From positions 1,240,001-1,304,000 of the forward strand of contig NC_082418.1 in the NCBI RefSeq assembly GCF_004011695.2: a stretch of DNA of 64,000 nucleotides. The letters are read 5' to 3'. The translations under genes and the position numbers were made by a program. Of the stretch, positions 10,497 to 20,775 are shown one piece after another. The notes under the pieces are model-generated. The model did no database searches. It had not been told where the DNA came from and saw nothing but the letters and a program-made list of their open reading frames with translations. Numbering within the stretch: the first letter of the stretch is position 1; the number at the start of each line of letters is the position of its first letter. This DNA is from Ascochyta rabiei. Taxonomy: Eukaryota; Ascomycota; Dothideomycetes; Pleosporales; Didymellaceae.

Positions 10497-11942
10497 TCAG
10501 GAAGCTGTTCGCTTGACTTGCCCACCACGAGCTTCTGAAGCAGCTCTCTTGCGACTGTCATGGACAACTCTGCGAAAAGCATTCAGGTAACTGACCGGGG
10601 TGTTGTGCTCGTCGAGTTTCTTCTCAATGCCCTGTAAGGTTGCCCAATGGTTGCGAATGACATCTTCGTGAGGCAGTGACTGGAGTGCATCCAAGACGAA
10701 GAATGACTTGCTGGCTGCCGGTGCGACGATAAGAGCGTAGTACAGGTTGTTCTCACTAGGACTTTCAGGCCGCATGCCCCACGTGATGTCCTCGTAAGCA
10801 TCGACGTTGCGATCTGTAACCAAGTCCAGAATCCGTACCAGGGCTGCAGCTGCTCGAATCGCAATATTCTTTGTATCAGGGTCATCCTCGTCTTGTTGTT
10901 CGTAGAAGTCGCTGATAGCTTCGACCAGGGCTCTGAGCTTTTTCGCGGTGGTTGGCAGGTCAAACCGCAGCGCATCCACAGAAGCGTCTGTAGGACCATG
11001 GTCGATGTACTCAGCTAAGGCGTTGAAGGTTCGCGTGATGCGATTCTCGATCTTTTCAAAGAACACGCGACTCTGAAAGTTTGGGTCGATGATGTCGCGC
11101 ATACTAAGAAAAAGTCCAGGGTCTGCAGCGGCGTACTGGGTGAACAGCGCAGCGAGCTCTTGATATTTCTTCGAACGTTCTGATGTAAGAGGCGACTCAG
11201 GACATTTGAACTCCTCAGGCAATGCTTCCTGGGGCTCAAAGACTGAAAGCATACTGATAACTGTTTCTCTGATGTCATCTTCGTCTTCGGGCACATCTTC
11301 GTCCTCGTAGACCCAATCCAGGTCGTTTGCAATATCTTCTAGACCCTTCTTGCGCAGCACGTCTGCTGGCTTGACGTGCTGGAAAGTTGATCCATCTGTC
11401 GAAAGTTGCAAAGGCTGATCTTTGACGATATCAGGAACCGTAGAGACAACGTGATCGCCAATCCAATAGATGTGCTCGACGAATGTCAGTTAAGCATTGC
11501 AGACTCGGTAGGTGACTCGACATACCTTACAAGCGACGCCATTTTCATTGGCGCCACATGAGCATCGAGGTTTTTGGAAGTTTCCACCCATGGTCACTTC
11601 AACGTCGTCGTTGATGTAGAAATACTGTGTTTGGATGCTTGGGTCTTCATCGTCGATGTTCGTCGTACAATACTTCATTCGGATTCCATTATCCTGGAGT
11701 CCTCTTTTGACCCGTCGCCGTTGGTTGGCATCGAATGTGGATACATTGTAGCTGAGATTGTTTGTCGATATGATGAGGGAGGGCGTGGGTGATACGGGCG
11801 AGACTGGTTCGACAGAAGGTAGAGGTGAATCTTGATCGAGATGTTGAGGTGGGCTTCCTGTCCTTGATGCCTTGATGGCCCTGGCTCGAGTAGTCACCAT
11901 GGCCTCCTCGAGCGAAAGCTGTGAGAAATCCTCCACTGACAT
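10497..11942 (-). CDS. SWIM-type zinc-finger protein
   Basis: Two exons (11942-11526 and 11474-10497) encode 464 residues. The first half contains SLIISTNNLSYNVSTFD followed by basic RRRVKRG and ends in CSCGANENGVACK; the next exon opens with HIYWIG. Together they make CxCx(8)CxH, a SWIM zinc finger split exactly before its histidine by a 51-nt intron (donor gtatgt, acceptor tcgag). The second exon begins with an acidic stretch (WVYEDEDVPEDEDD) followed by a mainly helical region to a basic tail. SWIM fingers bind DNA or protein partners in, for example, MEKK1, bacterial SWI2/SNF2-associated proteins and the Shu-complex protein Shu2/SWS1. I cannot assign this protein to one of those. The spliced frame and the restored zinc motif make the gene model strong; the cellular role is unknown. 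Confidence 0.85.
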
Positions 11943-13500
11943 GAAGACCGAACAAGCTGGAGTGCTACATCTTGTTCAAAGCACATCGCAAAGATATATA
12001 TCGTTCAACCTCGCATGTCCTGCGCCCCAAGGCTAAGGAATTCCCCGAGCAATGCGTGAAAGTTGTCCATTCTGTCGTGGGCGCTTAGGACGTTGGCCCT
12101 CCGTGCCGTCGAGCGTTGAGGCGTGTGGACCGGCTGTGGCTGTTCAGAGCAGAATGGTAAGAGACCAAGACAATTAGTGACGCCACAAGGCTGCGCGACC
12201 AACCACGAACAGACACTGAGCTTTGAAGGGGCCAATGACTGTTCTCTCGGGTATCTTCTGGTTCCTGAGCTGCACCGTACTTGCCGTCAGCAACATCGTG
12301 TTCCTGACACACATTGCGACAAATATGCAACTTCTGGCAATTTGCTGCCATTTGCGCACCAATAGACGTAGACCGCACATCACCTCCAAGGCAATTTGCC
12401 CACATACGGCGCTATTAGGGTCCAATTACACCTCGCGAACTTCCGCATGCGGTCAGTTATAGTCCTTTTCCGCCGTACCCCTGACCTGAATACGCCGTTA
12501 ATATACTCTGTCAGGCCATTGCGGGGGAGCGTTCGTGTGCGCCGCTGCAATGCAGGACATTTCACGTCACTGCAGCCGCATTCGAATCCGTAATCGATGC
12601 CGCGCATTTCAGAACACAGGCGCATAAGCGCCGTCGATACACGTAAGTGGTGCTCGGAATCAGGCACAATGCGGCTGTAAAGTTGCGATGATGAATGCTG
12701 TTGTTGCAGCGCCGGCCATGTGGAGATTGAGAGAGGGTTGGCCCGCTCAGCCCTCTGGAGCCACCGTACCTAAGGACTCTATGAACCCTGCACCCGCCAG
12801 TCGTCCTACGCTATACCACGTTTTGTCCAAAAATTGCGAGGCTGATTAGCTGAAGGGATCGATAGCCTTTGGCACAAGCTTCTGACTGTTTCCGGACTTG
12901 CTGTGCTATGTCATGCAAAGACACCGCCCTCATCGTTGAGACTGCCTTGGGCCAACTTCCGGAGGCCAGCATAGGCAACTATACTCAGCCGCACGCCAGT
13001 GTTTAGGCAGCACAAATCCGGGCAGGAGAGCAATGCACGAGATCGGGGTTCAAGTCGTCTGTTTGACAAATGATACGTGACTTGTATGTACGTCGGTATT
13101 GGAACATCGCACCGGGCCCTTCCCGAAGAGGTGTGCAACAACACAGCGCGGCAGAGCGTGCCTCGTTCGAAATTTTCGCAGCGAAATAAGTGACCCAGGA
13201 ACTTGGGAATACCGAACCAGGCTTTGGGGAAGACAGGGCAAAATTCACCCATGTCGATAATCGAAGATTTGACATTGGCCACTAAGAGAAAAGATGTAGC
13301 CGCCGAAGGACATGGAGACATAAATTGGGACATAGTACAGGCATCAAGCCCTATCCGTCCAGTCGGACCACTGCAGCTCTGCGGCTATGTTTTTAGAGCA
13401 TCAACCTAGCCAAGCTACTCGGCTGCAGTAGTCGGATGCGCGTGGTGCACAGTGTTGTAATATCAAGACAAATAGCGAACGTCACCAGGCCCAGCTCGAC
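11943..13500. other. Intergenic region, no gene seen
   Basis: About 1.6 kb between two minus-strand genes. The left end is the promoter and leader of the SWIM gene and the right end the 3' side of the bZIP-like gene. A 140-codon minus-strand frame at 12911-13333 and several shorter ones have no recognisable pattern, and no splice-linked extension was found. Confidence 0.5.
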
Positions 13501-14127
13501 TCATGATTCATACGGTTTGGAGAAGCGCTGTGTGAACGTTCCAAAAGGTCCCCACGCTGCGTGGCCACGAGCAAAGTGATCGGTAAGGCGCAGTCCTAGT
13601 CTGAGGTCACGTTAGTTGTACGGACACCGAAAGAAAGCACAAACTCACGCTGGATCCCTCACCTGTTGCTTCCTCCCGCTCGCATAGCGTAGACAAAGTT
13701 TTCCCGTGAGCTCTGTTGAGAGCTATGTTCCTTGTTCTGTCCTACGGCAACGATGTGTTTGAAAGATATCCCTCCCCAAGGAAGACCTGAAAGTGTATGA
13801 TGGTCGTCAAGGTGGGCCGCTTCTGGGGGTGTGTAAGAGCTTGCTGCCTGTCGTACGTTCTCCATCTCACGCTCTGCATCCTCTCTATGCTCCTTGGCTT
13901 TGGCTCCTGTAATAAATTAGTGTCCGTGATCTGCATTTCGAATGGGACCACTTACTGAACCTTTGTTGGGCCAACTTGTTCTGGATCCTCCGTCTCTCCG
14001 CCGGATCTGTAACATCTGTCCATTCCTCAGACCGTACTTCAGTAGAAGATGTATTGGAGGTCCAGTCCCCACCGACCGGAGACGGAGACTGTGACTGTTG
14101 GCCTTCACCACTTTGTCCGTAAGACAT
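13501..14127 (-). CDS. bZIP-like transcription factor, short
   Basis: Three exons (14127-13956, 13906-13663, 13600-13501) give 171 residues. The first exon is Ser/Gln-rich and ends in DPAERRRIQNKLAQQRF; after the first intron (49 nt, gtaagt...ttacag) the chain continues RAKAKEHREDAERE. This gives the bZIP hallmark Asn-x7-Arg (Asn50 to Arg58) with a short following coiled coil. The middle exon holds SGLPWGGISFKHIV, a segment I believe is shared by related short fungal bZIP proteins. The second intron (gtgagg, branch actaac, acceptor ctcag, 62 nt) leads to a 33-codon last exon ending PYES. If it is retained, translation stops at once and gives 139 residues. It is likely a nuclear DNA-binding regulator; the target genes are unknown. 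Confidence 0.8.
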
Positions 14128-15885
14128 ACTGTCCAGGCCTTGTTGAGAGGGGGCTCGTATGACACCGTTGACAAGTCGACTAGAAAGAGCTGTTTAGAGT
14201 ATAGGCGTGTGAATGCGATATTGTCGGCAGGTCTCGCTTCAGATTTGTGGTTTGGCAAGACGAATATGGAAATGGAAATCCAACATCGAAAGGTGTCGCA
14301 TAGCTTGGTGACCAATATGGCCGTGTTGGCCGGCCCTGGCAGGAAGAGGTAATATAATAAAGTATTGTTCTCCAGCTGTTGGATGTTGTAGCCTGTTCTA
14401 TTACTGTATGGACACAAAGGTGATGTTTGGGGCTGTAAAGGGACCCAAAATAGACACGCATATATATCCCAAGAAAGGTAAGAGGGTAAGACTTCAGAGA
14501 AGAAGGTTATGTACGTCTCTGGAACATTGCTCAAAGTCTGGCTATCAAGTCAATGAAGAGAATATGTCGGATGTTGAACGGGATTCAGGTTCATGTCCTG
14601 GTTCACGGCTAAGCAAGCTACGGACACACCGCAGCGGGCCACATCATTGGTATTCACGTGGATCTTACGTCCGAGGGACTAGGTCACGAAAGGACCATGG
14701 GGGCTTACCCAGCCTAGGCTCCGACACATGGTCTTCAGCCTTTTGCAATGGGATTTTCTGTGAACGACCCGACGAATAGAAACGCAGGGAGCCTCATACA
14801 GTCGGCCCTCCCGTAATGTGGAGTATGAGCCGCACCGATGACGTTCCTGTGATAGTTGCTGCTTACCGGTGAAGAACAGGATTCAGTCGAAAACTCCGCA
14901 GCCCTGCAGGGTGGCCCGTTTCGTCACCGTGAAACTTGAGTAACACAGTCAGAGCCAACGCCTGATTGGTATCCGAGTAATTGAAGTAGCGCCGTGCACC
15001 TCTCGATGAGTGAAATTGAAGGTGTCGGAGGAAGTACCTGCATGGGTCGCTACCGCGGGAATGGCATGCCATCGGCAAGGCCGGTGACAGCCTTATCACA
15101 GGGCTGAGGTACCATTGATGTCAATTGACCCTCAAATTTAGCGCAAGCCTTGGGCAACCGTTTGATCTAGCCAAGAGCAGAGAGGGACAGTGCTTCAGCC
15201 TTCGGTTCGTACTGCCCCCAACCTTATCTTCCTCATTGTTCGTACTTGTTAGCGTACGATAGTCGTGGTATGCGACAAAAATGCCTGACCCTATTGAAAG
15301 TGCACCTTGCTTGTTGTAGATTGCTGCATAGTTGACGTCTCACCGAATTGATCCCCTACGTAACGTCGAACCATGTGAGCGCAGACGATGTGCCGAATAG
15401 GTATCGCGTGCGAACAACCTCAAGCTTAGCCGGGTTACGAATTCACAAACCGATGCAAGAGCGGAGATGGGTGAGGACACCCGGTGAGCAATTCAAAGGT
15501 TTGGGTGCACGCGGCATGTAGGAGTATGAAAGACGCGAGTGAGGAAGTTGCGGTCTCGGGAACGGCGCGATGCTCGATCAGGGCTCTGGTTCATCAAATC
15601 CGCCAATGAAGAGAGCCGGCCCGTGCTCAGCCACTGGAAACGAGTTCGGCGTCACCGCTCATCGACACTCAGGTCCCCTGATATAGGATATCATTGTTGG
15701 CAAGGGGACCCACACGTATGCCTGGAGATCTTCAGTACCTTCGCATTCCCTTCCCAAGTTATGCATCGACAGTCACTGTTCGTGCAGCAGGGAACGAGAC
15801 TCGGTAATCCTTTCGCATTAGACGGCACTATTGTGAGATCACGGGTTTCGCATTCACAACCCTACGTAACTGGCGAGCAATCGTT
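14128..15885. other. Long intergenic region, no gene seen
   Basis: About 1.75 kb between two minus-strand genes, holding the upstream region of the bZIP-like gene and the downstream region of atg5. Frames of 80-200 codons exist at 13.9-14.8 kb but overlap the bZIP exons or one another and carry no family signature. No repeat stands out. Confidence 0.5.
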
Positions 15886-16939
15886 TTACGCCATCATCAC
15901 CACAGCAATGTGGAGCCATCCATCCAGATATGCAGTTGCTCGTAACAGATCCTCGACACTAGCACTTAACGGCAAAACTGCACCGTGCAAAACTGCTTGT
16001 GCAAGGAGCGGACTACGTCTGCTGGGAAATAAAGTCGGCAAAATTTGATTTAATGCTGTGCCAATAGTTTGCGGTTGACCTGATGCATTGTCAGCCTGAC
16101 GATTTGCAGCCTGCTCACCGCATTGCCCACTTACGCGATGGGAGATTCGGCGCGACCAGACTTTGTACAACTCTCAAACTACCAGGACTAGTTTCCTTTT
16201 GCTCGCTGTTATTCGCAGCATGTGGGAGATATATGCGTACAGGCAGGTGTCGTAGTGCAGCTCCTTGAGGGTTTAATAGCTTCTGGTTGATAGGGTTGTA
16301 CAGCGAGAAGTCGTGTCGCCTGACTGCGTCCCAGAGTTGTGTGCTATCTTTCTCACTCAGAAACATGACGGTCTTCCCAGTTCCGTTACGTAGATAGTCG
16401 GCTTCCTTGACGCTGTTTCTGAATAGATCGTGCATGACTTTGTCCTCGATGTCAAGCCGAACGAGCTGCTCCGCTGGATAATTGGAGAAATGGACTGTAA
16501 GCTTCCATGGCAGGCTGCGGTGCTCGTCTTCCGAGCTTTCAGTTCTGTGGGATGGCGACAAAGGCGACGAAACGTCTGAGGGATATGCTGGCTCGGCTCC
16601 AGAGTAGAGATCGTACAGCAATCCGAGAGGGTAGTGCCACTTCAATGGTACACCTTCGTATGATAGCCACAGGTCTGTTGAAGAGACATCAGGATAGATC
16701 AAATTTGGTGAAAAGAAGGTATGCAGATTGCGAACAAGTAGGCCAAGATAGGATAGTCTTGGGAACTGGATCTACGAACGCATGTTAAGATTAGTTCAAG
16801 GTGCTGAGTGTGCTCTTACCAAGTATGGATCAGACTTGTCGAAGGTCCTACAATCTTCGTTATGCAACCGCACTTCTAGAGGTATACTACCATTCCAGAC
16901 ACTCTCACGCAGTCTGCTCGCGACGTCTCTTGAGCCCAT
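15886..16939 (-). CDS. atg5: Autophagy protein Atg5
   Basis: Three exons (16939-16820, 16771-16135, 16079-15886) encode 316 residues. Atg5 is joined to Atg12 and, with Atg16, forms the E3-like complex that drives Atg8 lipidation on the phagophore. The N-terminus has the family signature VWNGSIPLEVRL; the centre has NSVKEADYLRNGTGK, where Lys162 corresponds to the Atg12 acceptor lysine; the C-terminus has LPTLFPSRR and LDGWLHIAVVM, typical of the second ubiquitin-like fold. Introns of 48 and 55 nt have donors gtaaga and gtaagt and acceptors cgtag and atcag, and the frame is continuous. The ATG at 16939 is chosen because the conserved region begins within ten residues; the open frame further upstream reaches 17158 but has no conserved content. 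The length fits fungal Atg5 proteins. Confidence 0.97.
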
Positions 16940-17231
16940 CACCAAAGATGTATAGACTAAAGTGTCTGTGGGGCAGGCGGCGTTCCGGGTAGCGTGGGGT
17001 GCAGGTGATGCGCAGGTGCAAGGGACCTCGGCAGCCGCCAACCAAAAGACCAGCAAAAGCAACTTCGTAAGATTGCGCGTTTTTCGTTTCTCACGCGTCT
17101 CTACAACAACGAGCAATTTCGCTATGTAATATCCTGTAGGACTGCTGATCTTTCCCATTTACCTCAACACGATCCACGGCAATGTGCGCACGCAAATGGT
17201 CGACCTCCTCTTCTTCCCACGACCGCGCACC

Positions 17232-17987
17232 ATGAGTGCACGACTCAGTCGCAAACGATCCCGCCTAGCAACGGAGTCAGATGATGATGAAATACAACAG
17301 TTACGAGAGCCTTCACCAGCACTGCCTTGGCTCGGCGACACGCTGAAGAGGTCAAAAACTCAATGCGAACTCGACGAGCTAGACATCGTTGAGCCCACAG
17401 ATGCGTGGACTGTCGACGTGGACGCTATCCTAGCCAGCACAACGCTCGCTGCACCACAAGGCAGTAGACTCAAGTCTCACAACAATTGGCAAAGATACGA
17501 AAAGGGAGGGTCTACTACAATATTTTGCGTGCAGGGCAATCTACAACTGCACTATGATCTGTTATGGTACGTATTTCGAACCCTTAAACTTGCCATCACT
17601 GCAGTACCAGATCGAAGTCTAACTAGTCACAGCTCTGCTCTAGATGAGCTCTACGCAATCGCACCCTCGCTACAAGCCTTCGTGCTATGCTACGATCCCG
17701 CTACACACAACCTTTCTGAGACTGCGCCCTTCTCGCTCCCCTTAATCTCGGCCGTCGATCCGCCGAACAACCACTTTGTCCGCCTAGGGCTGTTGCATCC
17801 GCTAGGCGGAGGTAAGTTTCCTCTAGATGCGTTGGCAGTTGTGGACAAGAAGGGTCACCGAAGGCTAGTGTTGCCGTTTGGCTGGGGTGCTGGCAGACAT
17901 GCAGATACGCCGGCTGGCCGCAGCATACAGAACAAGATGATGATGTTGCTCAAGCATTGCGTCGAGACCCTAGAGAGGGAAGCATAG
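17232..17987 (+). CDS. Conserved hypothetical protein with basic N-terminus
   Basis: Two exons (17232-17567 and 17634-17987) encode about 229 residues; starting at the in-frame ATG at 17196 would add 12. The 66-nt interval has a gtacgt donor, a CTAAC branch site and a cacag acceptor, so I treat it as an intron, although it is a multiple of three and has no stop, so retention would stay in frame. The N-terminus SRKRSR followed by acidic residues could be a nuclear signal. The second half has FVLCYDPATHNLSE and RRLVLPFGWGAG, giving a compact alpha/beta impression. I do not recognise a family. It is divergent from atg5 across under 300 bases, so the two may share promoter elements. Confidence 0.7.
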   Translation: MSARLSRKRSRLATESDDDEIQQLREPSPALPWLGDTLKRSKTQCELDELDIVEPTDAWTVDVDAILASTTLAAPQGSRLKSHNNWQRYEKGGSTTIFCVQGNLQLHYDLLWYVFRTLKLAITAVPDRSLTSHSSALDELYAIAPSLQAFVLCYDPATHNLSETAPFSLPLISAVDPPNNHFVRLGLLHPLGGGKFPLDALAVVDKKGHRRLVLPFGWGAGRHADTPAGRSIQNKMMMLLKHCVETLEREA

Positions 17988-18339
17988 AGCAGAGAGGCAT
18001 CTGGTTGCGGGTTGCTACTGTGTCAAGGGAGCACACGTTGAAGACATTTAGAGAGCACATGATACCTAGAACAATGAGAAGATCCATGCACAGAAGATAC
18101 GATACTGCCACAAGATCTTTCTCAGAGCCTTCAAAGCGCTACCTCAACAGCAGCAGTGGTTGTGGTCCATTACTCAATGCCGACTCCCTTGACTTGATCA
18201 GTAGGGTACCCCGAAGATCACAATAGATATGGGGAAGAGATTGGAGATTTTCATTTTCAATTGATGAGTATAATCGTAACTTCATGACCATGAAGGCTGC
18301 TTCAAGTCGCAATGTGTCAAGCCTGGGCGAGTGCAAGCT
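17988..18339. other. Short convergent interval
   Basis: This 352-base stretch separates the stops of two convergent genes and has room only for their 3' untranslated regions and polyadenylation signals. I see no gene or repeat in it. Confidence 0.6.
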
Positions 18340-18822
18340 CTAGCCGAGCCTAGTCTCCTTGTCTTTGATGGGGATATCTGAACCGGTAGTGGTCTTGTAC
18401 TGGCCTCGAATGAAGTCGGAGATTTGCTCGTCCTTGGCCTGCTCGACAGCAGACTATGGCTGCATTAGCATGTGTGCAATGTTCCCCGGTGCAAGTGACG
18501 ACATACCTCGTTGTCCTGAGCGCCCTGTCCAAGGAACTTCTCCTGTACAAAGTCGACGCCTGTGGCAGGTAAGTATCCGAGCAATTGCAGCACACGATCA
18601 GGCCAGCTTACCCTTGTCGAGGTAGTCCTCGTTCTTCTCGCTCTCACGGCCGCCTCCAGCAGCAGAGTTGAGCTTGTCGCCAATACCGCCGAGGAAGCCG
18701 CCGCTGCCACTGCTCTGCTGCTGCTGTCCTCCAGCAGATCCACTCGACTGAACCTGCTCGTTCGAGGTCTGACCCTGGCTCTGGCTGTTGCCGCTGCCGG
18801 TGAGCTTGTTGACGAAATCCAT
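18340..18822 (-). CDS. Small Gly/Ser/Gln-rich conserved fungal protein
   Basis: Three exons (18822-18612, 18559-18507, 18453-18340) encode 125 residues. The chain starts MDFVNKLTGSGN, passes through a Ser/Gly/Gln-rich linker, then has GGFLGGIGDKLNSAAGGG and KNEDYLDKG, followed by VDFVQEKFLGQG and a charged C-terminal helix containing DEQISDFIRGQY. Introns are 52 and 53 nt with donors gtaagc and gtatgt and acceptors cacag and catag. Proteins of this shape are widespread in Pezizomycotina and are often labelled, on thin evidence, as DNA-damage or stress-responsive small proteins. The repeated amphipathic helices could coat membranes or partners; this is inference. It is divergent from the CobW-type gene across 374 bases. 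No signal peptide or membrane segment is seen. Confidence 0.85.
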
Positions 18823-19196
18823 TGTTGTTGAAGGTGTTGGTTGATGGGAGTTGATTGTATGGGATGAGGAGGGGTTAATGCAGGTAAAGGCAGGTTATAA
18901 AGCTGTTGCAAAGCTCGAGCTTGGTAGGCTGTGTAGGGGAGTAAACAGGATCTAGGCGGTCTTGGTAGTAGTAGTGCAAATGATGCGCTGTGGGATAACG
19001 CGTGCCTGACGTGCTAGGAAGGCGCTACGTCATTGTCGGCCGGACCCTTGCCATGCTACGCTCGGTGACCCCGCTTTGGATTGGAAAAAGCAGCCGCGAC
19101 TTGACGCGGTGCCAAACATCCTCTCGGCACCTCCGATTGATCTGCGAGAAAGGGGTGACACAGGTCTCACCGCACGACTGTCGGAATAGCGTCATC
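18823..19196. promoter_or_regulatory. Divergent promoter between small Gly-rich protein and CobW GTPase
   Basis: The 374-base interval must serve both genes. The frame of the GTPase stays open upstream of its ATG, including an ATG at 19053, but that extension is not family-like. I do not claim a specific regulatory site. Confidence 0.5.
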
Positions 19197-20364
19197 ATGA
19201 TACCCATCACCATCGTCACCGGCTTTTTGGGGTCTGGGAAGACCAGTAAGTGTCTGGACTGCTCAACAATGTTGGTCAACTCCCAAATTTCAATACGGAG
19301 ACTGATGTATTGTAGCGTTGATCTTGAACTTGATACAACAACTACCCAAAGACTACAAGCTTGCCCTCCTCAAAAACGAATACGGTGATGTAGCCGTCGA
19401 CTCTCAGCTGGCTTCCTCTCAAGCCATCTCTGGCGTGCAAGAACTTCTGAACGGCTGCATATGCTGCAACCTTGTAGGCCAATTGTCCGATGCTCTGGAG
19501 CAGCTCTCCAACGATGTCCAGCCAGACCGTATCGTCATCGAGACCTCTGGGTCAGCGTTTCCCGCTACCTTGGCAATGGAAGTGAACAGATTGTCGCGAG
19601 ACACAGGCAAATATGTACTTGACGGGGTGATGAGTGTTATCGATGTCGAAAACTGGAAAGGGTACGAGGACACCAGTTACACGGCGAAGATCCAAGCAAG
19701 GTACACAGACTTGATCGTCCTTAACAAGTGGGAGCTTGTCGACGAGAGGCGGCTAGAAGACGTCGAAGACAGAATTCTGGATCTGGACGTAGATCCTCCA
19801 ATCCCCAGGCAGAAGAGCAGCAAAGGCTGGGTAGACAAAAACATTGTATTCGGTCTGGATGCAAAACTAGCAAAGTCTGTCGAACAGCCGAGCGAGAACG
19901 GCAACGGCCACGGCCACGGCCACGGCCACGAGCACAACCACGACCACTCAAGCGAGGTGGAGGTGCTCAGCATCACCCTATCAAGCAAGAACAGCTCCGA
20001 CGCAGCCAACGTCGACACAGAAAAACTCGCAAAACTTCTCCAAGACCCCACCAAAGACGAAGTCTACCGCATCAAAGGCGTACTCTACGCATCGACGCCT
20101 CCACAATCATCGGACAAAGACATCAGCACGCCCACCACCGCCACGGGGCGGGGACGGTACATTCTAAACTGGGCGTTTGGCCGCTGGACATTCACACACG
20201 TCCCGGAAATACCGTCCACGAGCGAAGAAAGCGAGCCAGCGCTCCGCTTGACTGTCGTCACAGCGCGATTCGAGTCGAACAAGTGGAAGAAGCAGATCGA
20301 GGGCAGCGGGCTCATCGCCCTGCAAGACGGCGCAGAAGCGCTGTTGACGGTGGAGAGGAAGTGA
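19197..20364 (+). CDS. CobW/COG0523-type P-loop GTPase, putative metal chaperone
   Basis: Two exons (19197-19245, 19316-20364) encode 365 residues. Walker A is GFLGSGKT (residues 9-16), split by a 70-nt intron inside the following Thr codon (donor gtaagt, acceptor tgtag). Next come KNEYGDVAVD and GCICC (Cys64, Cys66, Cys67), the CxCC metal-binding motif of the family, then IETSG and the guanine-specificity motif NKWELVD. A histidine-rich loop (GHGHGHGHEHNHDH) lies near residue 245, followed by the CobW C-terminal domain. COG0523 GTPases deliver zinc or cobalt to client enzymes. The protein lacks the long N-terminal arm with a CPELVPI-type motif that I associate with ZNG1 proteins, so it is probably a second fungal subfamily with an unknown client. 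Confidence 0.92.
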
Positions 20365-20775
20365 GAGCACGATACCCAGATAGCGATGAATCTTTCAAGT
20401 CCTTGCTGCTATGCACACTGTTCTATTCTGGCCTTGGCTCGTTTCGTGACGTGGAGCAGGTCCGTCGAATTGGTGTCCTCCCAAGGCAATCTATGAGATC
20501 CGGGTCCTAGTATGGCTCTGGTTTCAAGACTCGCTGGTGGGCGAGACGTCGGTACAGAAACCATATCTGCCTCTTCAACGCCACGCCGTTGCACCCCCAC
20601 GCCATTTCCAAGCATAGGCTGTTGCAACGACGATAGGTTTGAACCTGGATCTAGTGACAACGAACAAAGCATGAGTATGTGATCACGTGAAAGCTTGCTG
20701 AGCACGACTTCACAAGACGACTCGTCTGACAGAGAATGCAACAATGGGTTGAACGTCCAATGTATCGGATTTCTC
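20365..20775. other. Convergent interval between CobW gene and AP-3 delta gene
   Basis: A 411-base space between two convergent stops. The open frames that cross it are extensions of chance frames; no gene, RNA or repeat is seen. Confidence 0.55.

Noticed and set aside
12911..13333. 140-codon minus-strand frame between the SWIM and bZIP genes
   Set aside because: No recognisable motif, unusual Cys/Arg content and no plausible introns to extend it.
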